A stretch of DNA of 64,000 bases from Diadema setosum (Eukaryota > Echinodermata > Echinoidea > Diadematoida > Diadematidae): the NCBI GenBank assembly GCA_033980235.1, contig CM067067.1, positions 22,088,903 to 22,152,902 of the forward strand, written 5' to 3'. The notes below the pieces were generated by a model that was not told the origin of the DNA, searched no databases, and saw only the letters and a program-made list of their open reading frames with translations. A program made the position numbers and the translations under genes. This document shows, in pieces, positions 12,760-24,299 of the stretch. How positions within the stretch are numbered: position 1 is the stretch's first letter; every line of letters starts with the position of its first letter.

Positions 12760-15700
12760 TCTCATACATGATAAAAAAACAATGAAGACCAAAAAAAGCG
12801 GGGGAAAATAGAGGCTGAGGGAAAAGTGTCGATAAGGTTCAACAAATCTCAATTTACTTTAATCCCAAGGAATGCATATTTTTGATCAATTTCTTCGCCC
12901 GCTCTTTTAACATTTCTAAAGACAGAATGAAAGGGGGGGGGGGGAGAGAAACAGGGACATAGAGAGAGATACGTTTTTCTTTCTTCCAATCAGCATCGCG
13001 ACTTTGGCATAGAGAGAAAGAAAGAGAGAGAGAGAGAAAAGATAAAGAGAGGAAGAGAAAGGAAGAAAGAGAAAGATTTTGTTTACTGCGGGGTGCCGAA
13101 AATTTTGACCGCCATCGCCCAACATTAATCTTTCACTTAGCGCGCGGCAAGCGGGGGGAAAATATGAAATAAGTCGGTCAATCAATGAAGTCATCATTTG
13201 GCTGTGAAATTGGGTGATTTGTGGCCTACGGGTTCCCATTACACACCGACACCTAGCAGTGTCGAAATTACGTCGGGGGAAGAGTGAAAGACGGAGAGTT
13301 TAAGGGAGGCTTGGTTATAGACCGAGCGGGATCGAAACAGAATTATGGGCGTATCAACTTGTGACTACTGGCGGCGGGCCATCGAAATGCCTGTAACGTG
13401 TAGGTTAGGCAGTGTCGAGCCGCTCTCTTATTCATTGTTTTGCGCTGGAAAGGACAAAATCACCGCGAATGACCCCAAACTATAGGGCTCACAGTAAAAA
13501 GGCTATCTTCGATTTTGTTCATATCCAGACAAATGTTATGCACAAAAATTAATAGATAATATACCACATAGTCCCTAAAATGTAGTTGTCGCTTTGTTAT
13601 TAGAAGAAATCAGTACTTTGATTCAAAAGACACACCTTATTTCATTTACTTCACGTACACAAGGGAGAACTCTTAAAGATTTTCTGCAAAGTTCAAAGGA
13701 AATTCGTGGTCATCACCGTTTTGCCAATTTGAGTATGTGCATCCCTAATTAGTAAGACATGGGAATCTTTAAAATCCCGAACTCTTCTATTTTTGTTTCT
13801 TTTTAATGCAATCTCTTACCTTCCTGTTTGTTTGATTTTACTTTATTCATTAATTTAGATTTGAACATTGAGCCGAATTTCACTTAATAGTCAATGGCTT
13901 ATCCATGCTAAAACTACTTTCATGGGTAGATAGAATTCATTTTGTTTCATTTTTTAATGAAGATGATTTTTCACCGTTATTATAAGGATCTTTGCTACCG
14001 AAGGTGCATGAGGAATTCTCTTATGACCAGACGTCGTGACATTTATGGAGATGTCGCCTTTGGATGCGATTAGTGAATTAACCTTGAAAGTGTTAGTTCT
14101 TTAGTATAGGTAAATAAAAATTATTCGACTTGAATTGAATAGTAGATGAATCACTGTGGTCCCATGAATCACGATCTTATAGAGTCGCGAAAGAATATTT
14201 GAGCACACTTGTTTAGATTGAAGGAAAAGGCATACAGTAGGGAAGAGAACAAAGGCCCCAAAATGTTGGTTTTAAGATTGATTAGAACACTTAAACTGGA
14301 AAATAAAACCATTTGAATGGGGAGGGGGTGTTAAAGTTATGTTAGAAAATTGGGCAATCTACATGAATGGAAAAAAATCGAATGAAAAATTGAGAGAAAG
14401 TACACTGATTAGGTATTAAACAGTGCATTACATGATGTTGATCTTCCTGACCATTCCTGCACCGGATTCGTTGACCTCAAACGAGGACATACTGACCTCA
14501 CACTTCCTATAACGCAGACGACACGTCCGAGGGCAATCATCTACCTCAACACACTCGATCTTCCCTCTCCCGCCAGGAGAAAAAAAAAAGAACGAAAAGA
14601 ACACAACTAGAATAGAGACAATCATACAAATGATGATATGAAAGATGGACGACAAAGACCGACCTCCGACGGCGAATCGGAAAAGCAGGATCTGGCCGCA
14701 TCCGCTAGGGCCGATACTGGTCATTCGCCTCTCGTACGGTCCATTTGGACATCCGTCAACGGGGCTCGTCCCCTCGAGGAATCGGTCCTCTCTATCTCGC
14801 CGACACTCTCCTTTTTCTCGATATTATTACAAAAACCGAAAACATGACACCATTCTTGTCACAGATTCAGTTCCTCTTTCCCCCACCCCTCGCCACTTAT
14901 TCTCTTCAGTAAAAAGGAAAAGAGGCGACGAGAAGAAATAGAGAGACTTGGCAGAAACGCTTCCATGGCGTTCTTTAAGAGATGACATTTTCATTACGCC
15001 CGCACGTCGTCACCTCGCAAACTATTACGAATCCTCGGCCTAAATTTTCTACCCCTGTGCCGGCTAAACTCGCCCGCGAGTCCCCCCGGGACGTTGTGGA
15101 AAAACATTCTCCGGAGCAGCGAGTTTGGATAGAAACTTGGGACTCACAGAGATAATCTCGAGCGATGGACGGAAAGAAATTATGTCATCATCTTATTTCA
15201 GTATATCCGACTTTGGGTTCCATTACACCGGGCGCGCTTAAATTTTGGGCCAAACAGAATTCTCGCGGGTACTAGCTTCGTTTGGTTCGTTGCCTTTGAG
15301 GGTCCGGGGTACGCTACTTATCACGCCCTCCCTTTGTGTAAAAAATCCTATCCACCCACTTTAAGTTTAAGGTCCGTCTTTTTATTCAGAGCGCGAATCC
15401 GTAAATACCACACGAGAGAAGCGAGGCAGCCTTCGTAACATACTGTCATACCTTAGTGCAATTTTGAAACGAAAGTTCGCCATCAAACGTAATGTGTGAG
15501 TGTGTATGTGAGTACATGTTATGCATTTGTGTGTTTGTGTGCATTCTTGTTTGTGCATTCTTGTATTCGCATCGTGTGAGTGTGTTTATATGTGGCCATG
15601 TTTGCCATTGAATCGCACTCCATCATCGTGGATCCCGACTGAAGAATCGTACAAGAAAATGCATGAAAACCTCACGAGCAGCATTAAGTCTTGCCAAATA

Positions 15701-16790
15701 TAACTCCTACAAAGCGGCGAATTTGATAATATGTTAGTGATGTTATGGACAAATGGGGTGAAATCGATTGTAGCTCACATATTCCGCCGCCGAGGTTATT
15801 TAGGGATGTGAAAGTAAAAGTTGACTAACCTGTTGAAAATTACCAAGGTTCAAAAATTCAGAGGTTGCTACCCCGCTGCCAAATTGCTTTTCATTTTCTC
15901 TTCATTTATTTTCTGTTATGAGATGTGTGTATGGATCTGAAATCCCAGTTCGCCAAAACATCAATTTCTGCAAACCGCGGAAGGAAAATTGAGAGAGAAA
16001 GGGGAAAACTATGAATCAAAACAAATCATAATTCAACACGTGTGTTGTCAATCTACATCAACGCCTATACATGATCAAATCAATTCGGAATGATCGACTG
16101 CATCCCAGAGGGGGTTGCCAATCCCGCGAGAACGACGGAGGGACGGGGGACACATCCGTTTTAGCGCACCTATGGTATCGGGTGAACGCGAACCTCACTT
16201 TCATGCATCAACTGTCTGGGTCCGTGAAACACCTGCTAAATCAAATGTAATCGACCAGTCATATTCGAAAATGTCGCGGGGTTTCGTCAGAACGTGGATA
16301 AAAGTATCATTATTTGCCAAATAATCGTGAAGGCCAGATTAATAATGTGCTCTCGAAAGGATTAAAAGACATTTCATTCTAGTTTGGGTTGTTTTGTTTT
16401 GTTTTTTAATGTCACCAAATAAAGGCGCTTGCGAAATACGTAATTCAGTGTTCGCTACTGATATTTTCTTTGCTGTAGTAAAATCCTGCTCCAAATTGAA
16501 CTCTACCTTGATACACTTATACTTCTCTGCAAGCTTTTCTACCCATTGATGGGTGAAACATCTTAAACGACATTCTACGCCTCATTTTGCTTTTATGATT
16601 GATACTCTGTCATCGAGTGGAGGCAAAGTATCGAAAATCCTTCATTTCGCAATTGAGGTAATAAAAAGTACATCTATAAAATGAAAGACAGATAAAAAAA
16701 AGTTCAACACTTACACACACTGACATTCACACACAACAGACAATAGAAACCTTCCTCTTATTGATGTAAACAAGCCTGTCCTTGTATCAC
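12760..16790. other. Non-coding stretch with a GC-richer core at 14430-15420
   Basis: Includes a poly-G/GA-rich patch (12930-13070) and a long non-repetitive, CpG-containing block at about 14430-15420, plus a smaller one at 16085-16330. Open frames up to about 100 codons occur but match no family I recognise and overlap on both strands, as expected by chance in GC-richer DNA. Confidence 0.35.
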
Positions 16791-16798
16791 GCGTGCGT

Positions 16799-16857
16799 AT
16801 TTGTCAGTGAGCATATGAAATATGCTCATTTGTCAGTGAGCATATGAAATATGCTCT
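16799..16857. repeat. Two-copy 29 bp tandem duplication with internal palindrome
   Basis: The 29-base unit occurs twice head to tail. Each copy contains GAGCATATGAAATATGCTC, an 8-bp-arm inverted repeat around GAA. The copies are identical, so the duplication is recent. Confidence 0.9.
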
Positions 16858-16859
16858 TG

Positions 16860-18685
16860 CTTTGCGTGTATGCGTATTCGAATGTTGGAGAGAGTTGATT
16901 CGTTTGTTTTTTGTTTTTTGTTTTTTGTTTTTTTCGTCTGTGGCAAATCCTCCTCCCCAACTCTTCTTGCCAGATGAAGCTCGACGGGCTTCCTTCTGTG
17001 TTTTTTTTTTTCTTTCTTTATTCTTTATTTCACGGACAGTGTTTGGCTGGTTGTCGAGAGAGGCGCTGATCTGATATGGTTGTGGAGTCTGGCTGCGCGC
17101 CCGTCAGCGAGCCAACGAGGTGTGTAACTTTGGCATGAGAACGAAAGTGAGAAAAAAATTCCTTTAAGCGAAATACTAAAAGTGAAAGATTCACGGGAAG
17201 AAAAAAAAAATGAATTTTGCGCAAATGATTTTTCCACTGTGTGTTGAAAGACACTTAGAGGTCACGAGGCGTCGAAAGTGGTTGCTGTGTGAGCGTGGTA
17301 TACACAACGTGCGGCTATTTCTATATTACATTTGCACGACTCTATTTTGTCGTGGAAGACTTTCTGCAATACCACACTTTTTTTTTTTTGACGATGGCAC
17401 CATTTCATAAATCTTATTACAACTGTATTGTGTGTTGCAATTATTGCGGTTTCTGTGGCAAAGGCCATGTAATTGCAGCACCAATAAGACGTGAGTATTT
17501 GAGCCATATTAACTGCGATTATAGAAACAATGAGTCATTGCAAACCCCTTCACGAAATGCATATCTGACGTATTGAACCACTTACCTATTGTAGCATGTA
17601 TAGTCCATGCCGACATGAGAATCCGTTTTGGGTTTAAATCGGTGATAGAAGTGAAATTAACAGGGTTTTTTTTGTGTGTGTTTTCTTATTTTTTTAGCAA
17701 GGGCCAACAGTTATCAAAATGCGACGAGATCGTATATAAAGGTACTATTTACCATTGGGAATAGTGATTTGAAAAAATGTTCAAGATATCACATTATGCA
17801 TAAGTGTAGGTGAGTTGTGTCACAACATCCTATAACATGTAAACATTTTGCAATAAAGCCTCAAATATAAGGAGATATCACTATTTTTCTCACTAAACCA
17901 TAACTGTATAGACGGTTTAGTCTATAAACATTTTTTATTATATTTATTGTTTACATTTTGTATATTTAACAATACTTACCATTAATTATACTGATTCAAA
18001 TTTTTACATTGGTTGTTTCTATCCCTAACTCACATTTTAGAACTATTAAGCACTATGAAGCATTAAATCTGGCTTTTTGTTTCTTTTGCAAATGGTAAAC
18101 AATGCCTTTAAATTGAGATTACCCTTTATAGAGACGGTCGTATGCGCACAAGTTTAAAGATCGGATTATTAAAACTAGATGAAAGTAAAGTAATATCTTG
18201 TAGACATTCTTACCATTTACAAGTTCGATTGATAATCCTAGCATGTCTAGTCTATTAAACTTTCCATGGTGGTATAGTGCATAAGAGGAGATAAGATCGT
18301 AAACCTGACAAAAGACGTCTTGGAATAGTTTAAAAGCGGGTTTATAGTCCTCACAAGGACCCCAGTGAAAAACGATCGCACCATAATGTCGCCCCAAAAT
18401 GCAAAAACACAACTTCATAAGATGTTTACTAGAGACATAAAAAGGGATACATAAATTGTCGATTGCTCAGTATAATTTCATTACACCCGTATCGAATAAG
18501 GGGCAAGGACGCAGGTGGTCACGTGACTATTTTTATGTAATCTATATTATACTATCATATGCTATAACATTTTCAAAATTGTGTGTATAGCACCATACCT
18601 ATATCAAAGTCATGATACGATAGTAATGTCAAGATCTCAAGAAAAACAATTAACATAAAAGATAAAATACTGGTAGGACCCACAA
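16860..18685. other. Anonymous non-coding stretch
   Basis: AT-rich with short poly-T runs. Overlapping open frames of up to about 100 codons on both strands (for example 18119-18418 minus) have no recognisable domain. Nothing else was seen. Confidence 0.4.
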
Positions 18686-18689
18686 TCTA

Positions 18690-18930
18690 CAGAGCTTTGC
18701 TTTTTAAGTGGATCCCAATCTCCATCTTCCCATTCATTTATCACCAAAATGCCTATTACTGCAATCCTCATCAAAAGTACTATAATGTAGGCCTACCCTC
18801 CCTTTTATTGATTAATTATGTTGATATTTCTTTACTTTCATGTACATTGTGCGGATATGTGATATATTTATTTTGTTGAGATGGATAAACATAAATAACT
18901 TGTACTTGAAACTTGAACTATAATAAGCAA
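18690..18930 (+). mobile_element. LINE 3' end relic (CR1/L2-like)
   Basis: Two blocks resemble the sequence just upstream of the engrailed exon. One is the AGCTTTGCTTTTTaAGTGgatCCC-type segment near 18692. The other is a terminal TTTATTTTGTTGAGATGGATAAA stretch ending in imperfect TTGAAACTTGAAC repeats (about 18910). The copy at 30265-30490 has the same order and ends in TTGAACTTTGAACTTTG. Short tandem 3' tails of this kind are typical of CR1/L2-group non-LTR retrotransposons. No coding part remains. Confidence 0.5.
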
Positions 18931-21208
18931 CAAAATAATATCAGTTTGATAAGGGCTTGAAACAGTAGACAAGCCCTCACCTTTGCTCTCAATAACACCG
19001 CAGGGATGCAATCATTTGCGTACGTTTTTATTGTGCATTTCAATTAATTATGATAATTGTTAAAACAATCAAATGGTGGTATGGATAGTACTTATCATGC
19101 TTGAGTTAAGGAAGAATATAGAATGTAAAATGAAATGAATAGGACATTCTATATCTTTCTGTTTTTCACATAATCAATGATACTGCGATACAATTCATCA
19201 AGGAAAAAAAAAATCCTCGTTACCAAAATACCATCTAATCAGCTTCTTTATCATCATAGAGAAGTTAATAACATTTTTGAATTTCATATCCATATCAGTT
19301 TGAGAGTCAGTTTCAGTTTTTTTTTGTTTTGTTTTTTGTTTCTCCACTTGCACAAATGAATCATTAAGACAGATCAACCACGTTCTCATCAAAATATAGA
19401 TAAGAGTGCTTAAAGAGTACCTAGAGGAAATAGATATAATAAATACGGGAACATACATCATTAATTCATCGTATCTTAACCATGTTAACGAACAGGTGGA
19501 AGATACTGTTACCAAAAAGCAGTTTGCTTGACTTGGATAATACCTTCTGAGAAATATGATATCTTGTAATTCTTTTTTTTTATTTTACTGAAGGAAGAAA
19601 ACACACTCCAATAAATGATTGAATAACTTGAACCTCATATTCGTTCAATTGCATATTAAGCAGAGGAGGAGAACACAAAAGGGAATAAGACTACAGACAG
19701 AGACGAATACTGTATGAAGTGACGTATCATAGAAGGGGATGCCTGAATAGAAATGTATATAGGATTGACAGGATATCAATCGCATATTGTAGTCCATCAA
19801 TTGGTTACACATTGGCCACAAAAGAGTGCGTTATTGTTTGAAATAAACGAGATGTTATCATCATAATAGTTTGTGATTGTTACTTGTTGGCGGCTCATAA
19901 ATTATACACTTTGTTTGATCATGTTTCAGTGAATGTATATGCTTGATTAAGATATGTTAATTGTGTATTTGTATCTTTTTATGTCGATATAAGCACAAAT
20001 CACATAAAGTCAGATCGAATCAAATTAAACTTCTCCGACCGTGGGTGACGATGCCAGCAACGATAATCATCATGGGCATCGTTGTCGCTATCGCGCGCCA
20101 TATCGTAACTACCATTGACACCATTATTTCTGTGATGGTCTGAAGTCGGCCTGGATGTCTGCTCTTCTCATGCAGTCCTCGGGTTTGTTTGCTTGGCATC
20201 ATCACACCCTCCCTGTGTTCTCCGTCCTTTCTTTTCCTCCTCCTCGGAGGTGCGAGGTGGAAACGAGGGGATGAAAGTCGGAGAAAATAGGTTTGTCTGT
20301 TCACACTCTACATTCTGCCAGCCGGCCATTTATTTTATCCTCTTCTTCTTCTGTTTTTCTTTTTCTTTCCCCCTCCACCTCTCTCCCTCTCTCTTCCTCT
20401 TCGTAACCCCGAGCGATCCAGACGCTCTTACGTCCGCTTCGGACTACGCTGTTTTCAGACGCTCCCCCATCGCCACGATCCGTATCCAAACAGTCATCGT
20501 TCTCGCTGTTTATTTTCTCTTAATATTCCCAATCAAAAAAGATCCAGTCTCCATTGGATTTAGGCCTTATTTTTGCGTCGGAGGGCATCCCGTGACCACG
20601 GTGTTGGTGGTGGTGATGGTGGTGGTGGAAAGCAAAGCGAGCCATGTACTGTTTTCTGCGCTCCGCTATTGCGGAAGTTTCCCAGTACATTATTTCGCTA
20701 CCGCGCGGAGAGAAAACGCGTATACGAGCACATATTAAGGGGAAACTGGATAACGCTTTATAGACATGACTGAGGTGTGAATATCTTATTAGATATGCGC
20801 AATTAGATCGACAAGACACCTTTGTCACAGCTAGTATATATGTGTGAATGTATGTGTGCATGTATGTACAGTATGTATGTATATGTGTGTGTACGCGTGT
20901 ATGTACAGATGTACGTAAATAATGATGTGTGTCTGATGTACTAAAAAACGAATTTGGAGAGCAAGATAAAGAAGCGAGAACTTAGGTTTATATTCCCTCC
21001 AACATCTGTGAAATATCACCTACAGAAAAAAAGGTGATTTCGTGAATATCTCTGCATAATTTAGAAATAGCGGAAGAAAGTTATTCACCTATCAGATGCA
21101 CGTATAACGCCGTATAAAGCTTCAAGCGAAATGAGCATTTTGCTGTTTTGAAGAAAAATATCAATCCGAAAGCAAGAGAATACTAATCAGAGGGGTGAAG
21201 GTTGAGTA
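18931..21208. other. Non-coding stretch with GC-richer island at 20030-20780
   Basis: Contains a less AT-rich, largely unrepetitive block (20030-20780) that carries the longest open frame of the window (181 codons, 20193-20738, plus strand). Its translation is Phe/Ser-rich, shows no domain, and overlaps antisense frames, so I do not call it a gene. A degenerate TGTA/TATG repeat lies at 20835-20925. Confidence 0.35.
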
Positions 21209-21435
21209 GTGAATTTTTCTTCAATTTGTCTCCCTCTACAAATGAAATTTGTAAGATCGCCACTGCTGCTCTGTAATTTAACAAACATATCGGGAAAAAG
21301 GAACCACGGTACTCAAACCTTTCATCTACTGCTTTCCGGGCAGCGACACTACCACCAGGCTATCCCTGGTTGCCGGCAGTTACACGATCTTACAAATTCC
21401 ATCTGTAGAGGGAGACAAATTGAAGAAAAATTCAC
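21209..21435 (-). mobile_element. TIR element enclosing a tRNA-like (SINE-like) core
   Basis: About 51 bp inverted termini, beginning GTGAATTTTTCTTCAATTTG, bracket a 227 bp unit. On the minus strand the core carries an A-box-like TAGCCTGGTGG (complement of 21352-21362). A B-box-like GGTTTGAGTACC (complement of 21308-21319) follows at normal tRNA spacing. Between them is an anticodon-arm-like hairpin GCTGC-CCGGAAA-GCAGT. It looks like a tRNA-derived SINE head trapped in, or propagated as, a fold-back element. No clear target-site duplication was found. The tRNA itself would be non-functional, since acceptor-stem pairing is poor. Confidence 0.6.
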
Positions 21436-21824
21436 ACATCAACAATCAAGACGGTTAAACACGTTTACAACATACTATATTGATACCAGGTTTGCAATAG
21501 GACTTCTCTAAAGTACCAGGTTATTTCTGACTTTGCTTGCTTGCTCTTAAATTTGGATATAATGACTTTGATGACTAAGAAATGACTAAATAAAGGCAAA
21601 ATAACAAACAAAAAATGACAGCATGAAAAGCGAGAAACCGAATAAAAACGGGAGATGGGGATAAGCTTATCCTCGAAGTTTCATTAAGATTTTTTTTTTT
21701 AAAGCTACTGGTAATGAACGTGTAAAATCGACCGACCGAAATGACAAAATGGTGAAACCAAGAGCAGAAATAAGATGTCGTAGCTCTCGGCAACTTCTGT
21801 TTAACGAAACGTACACACAAATCA

Positions 21825-21839
21825 TACAAACACACACAC

Positions 21840-21907
<68 letters not shown>
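21825..21907. repeat. (CA)n microsatellite
   Basis: Almost pure CA array of about 35-40 units. Long frames across it on both strands are repeat translations. Confidence 0.97.
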
Positions 21908-21908
<1 letters not shown>

Positions 21909-22455
21909 CTGTAAACATAAACACACATAGGCCTACATAATATCTATATAAATCGTGAGATGACCAAAACCATCCCACGTCTTGTTATATGAGAATCATT
22001 TATCAAGTACTCGCACTTGCTTGACCGTTACAAGCGATCACAAAATATATATGTTCAATTCGACAACAGTGTACGCAGAACCCCTTTGAATATTCAAATC
22101 AAGAGAGCCCGCTTGCACCAAGTCCTCAACACTCGTGTTGTATCACATTTATTCAGACCAAATGCACGATGATGCACTGTATTCACAAATGGGAGGATGT
22201 TAAGACGAGCACCACTAACAAGGGGGCAGTTTGTTCTTGAAATTCATATAGGCATATCTTCTTACACAGAATCACTGAGAAATAATTCAATCGACAGAAA
22301 TAGAATGGACACTTTTTTTAATTCAGAATTCTCTTGGAGTCTAGATTTTCGCATTATCACATAATTTTCTTTCTGACAGGGGAGTCGTCAGCTAATTCCT
22401 ACTGAATTTCTCTCCATGGTGGTTTCTCTGGGGAAAAAGAAAACTGCCAAATTAA

Positions 22456-22916
22456 AGGAGACCTCCGGATGATTTTCAGATTTTTACATTTGAACAACTA
22501 TAAATTAGTAATACTGAGGACAGAGTTTAAGAATTTGTGATAATTGGGATGAAGAATAAGAATGTTTTCAAAATTTAGAACAAATTGCAATGAACAAGGA
22601 TGATGACATGGCAGAGTCACCATAAGAATGCATGAGTTGGGACTCAAGGAAGCAGAACAAAAGAAGAAGGCATGCACAGATTATTCACAGGTGAACTCGC
22701 AAGCAAGCGATATTGTAATGGAATTACACTGCTACATTTCTGAAATATGTGAACCTCCTATGTCATCATCCTTGTTCAGTGTAATTTGTTTAAGGTTTTT
22801 TTTAAGTATTGTTTCTCTGCTCAAGAAACCACAATAAATTTCACAAATCTATACATGGAGTAGTCAATTTATGTACTACATGATATGAAATTATGATAAT
22901 TGTCTGGAATGTCCCT
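22456..22916. mobile_element. TTAA-flanked MITE (piggyBac-type), 461 bp
   Basis: The element is flanked on both sides by TTAA (22452-22455 and 22917-22920). It starts AGGAGACCTCCGGATGAT and ends with the complement of AGGGACATTCCAGACAAT, giving imperfect inverted termini. Duplicated TTAA targets are diagnostic of the piggyBac superfamily. The interior has no transposase-like frame, so it is non-autonomous. The two other TTAA-flanked elements in this window share the AGGG-like tips. Confidence 0.7.
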
Positions 22917-23855
22917 TTAAAGGTACGCTTTCAAGTTGTTTTGTTTTTCTTTTTATCCTACGCCAGCGTTGTTGCGTATCGTATCCATGGGCAAAAAATG
23001 AGCATTACTATGGATGGAAACAACCTTGCAGACAGATGGACGTTTATTCTTGCGAAATGTCTAAAAACGCGCCGAACGCTGAGTGCGGGCGTGCTATCTT
23101 CGCCTGTCCCCGCCGATACACTCCGCTGAGCGCGCGTCGACGGCCCGTTCGCTCTCTCGCTCTTGATCTATCTGCCTTGTTGCACGGACCACGGACAAGC
23201 ACACATACACACACATAAACGAACACACACACTGAGAGAAAAATGAATACATGTCCTCAAGCAGACAGGGGGAGAAAAATGAGACGAAAACGTGTCGAAA
23301 CAAATCAAAATCTCTCACTGATTCACCGCCGCAAGCAGAGTTTCTGATTTAAGACCGTAGCAGCACTTACGTCGAGAATTATAAGGGAGTTTAACATTAC
23401 GAAAACCGATCCCACAAATTTCGCCTTCCATGTGGTACGAACAAAACGAATTTCGTATTGATATCTCGTTTACGAAAGTGTTACGTTTTGTTCTTGTTGT
23501 TTTGATATCAAATGACTATATTTCTCATAGAAAGGGAGCACGATTTCTCTTTTTTGTTACCTTGAATCACTATTGAATAAGTACATATTAATGATGGTGA
23601 CGATGAGTGACTTTGCATTTTTTCAATCCACTATTTCCTTATTTATTATTTAACTCTCCTTCGATATCACGTTGACCTGGCAATGCGGAGAGTTGTAGGT
23701 TTCTTGACATAATCGAGTCGCTAGCTCCGAGTCGCTATCTATTACTCACATCGTCAATGAAGCTTTCGAATCATTTTTAATTTTGAGTGAAAAGAAAATT
23801 TTCACTATTCTGTTTTCAGCCTTTGTACAAACAAATTTACCCGACTCTCTGACAT

Positions 23856-23856
23856 A

Positions 23857-23898
<42 letters not shown>

Positions 23899-24052
23899 CG
23901 AAGAATCAAGAAATAAACTAGTAATGTATTATTTCGCCAATAAGAATGAGTTTATTATTGTTTAATAAACTCATTCTTATTGGCGAAATAATGCATTACT
24001 AGTTTATTTCTTGATTCTTCGCTATATTGGAGCCAATACGTGAATTCGCAAC

Positions 24053-24093
<41 letters not shown>

Positions 24094-24152
24094 CGAAGAA
24101 TCAAGAAATAAACTAGTAATGCATTATTTCGCCAATAAGAATGAGTTTATTA

Positions 24153-24196
<44 letters not shown>
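23856..24196. repeat. TA arrays with three copies of a 64 bp fold-back arm
   Basis: After a TA array, a 64 bp sequence (23893-23956) is followed by its inverted copy (23963-24026) with one mismatch and a six-base loop. A third copy, in the first orientation and identical to the complement of the second, lies at 24088-24151. It even includes the complement of the loop (to about 24160). TA arrays separate the parts (about 24053-24085 and 24160-24196). The layout suggests a short fold-back element that has been duplicated or rearranged within TA repeats. Confidence 0.9.
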
Positions 24197-24198
<2 letters not shown>

Positions 24199-24268
24199 AG
24201 CTTGCTTCCAAAAGGTGCTAAATCCATTGAAAAATGATGGATTTAGAGCCTTTTGGAAGCAAGCTCTT
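24196..24268. repeat. Second hairpin, 32 bp arms
   Basis: Arms 24196-24227 and 24237-24268 pair at about 30 of 32 positions around a nine-base loop. The stem core reads GCTTCCAAAAGG and its complement. It directly abuts a TA array and is unrelated in sequence to the neighbouring 64 bp fold-back. Confidence 0.85.
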
Positions 24269-24299
24269 CACATTATTATTATACATATATATACATGTA

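Noticed and set aside
20193..20738. Longest open frame of the window (181 codons, plus strand)
   Set aside because: Low-complexity Phe/Ser-rich translation, no domain, overlapped by antisense frames, no splice or start context that sets it apart. Chance frame in a GC-richer block is more likely.
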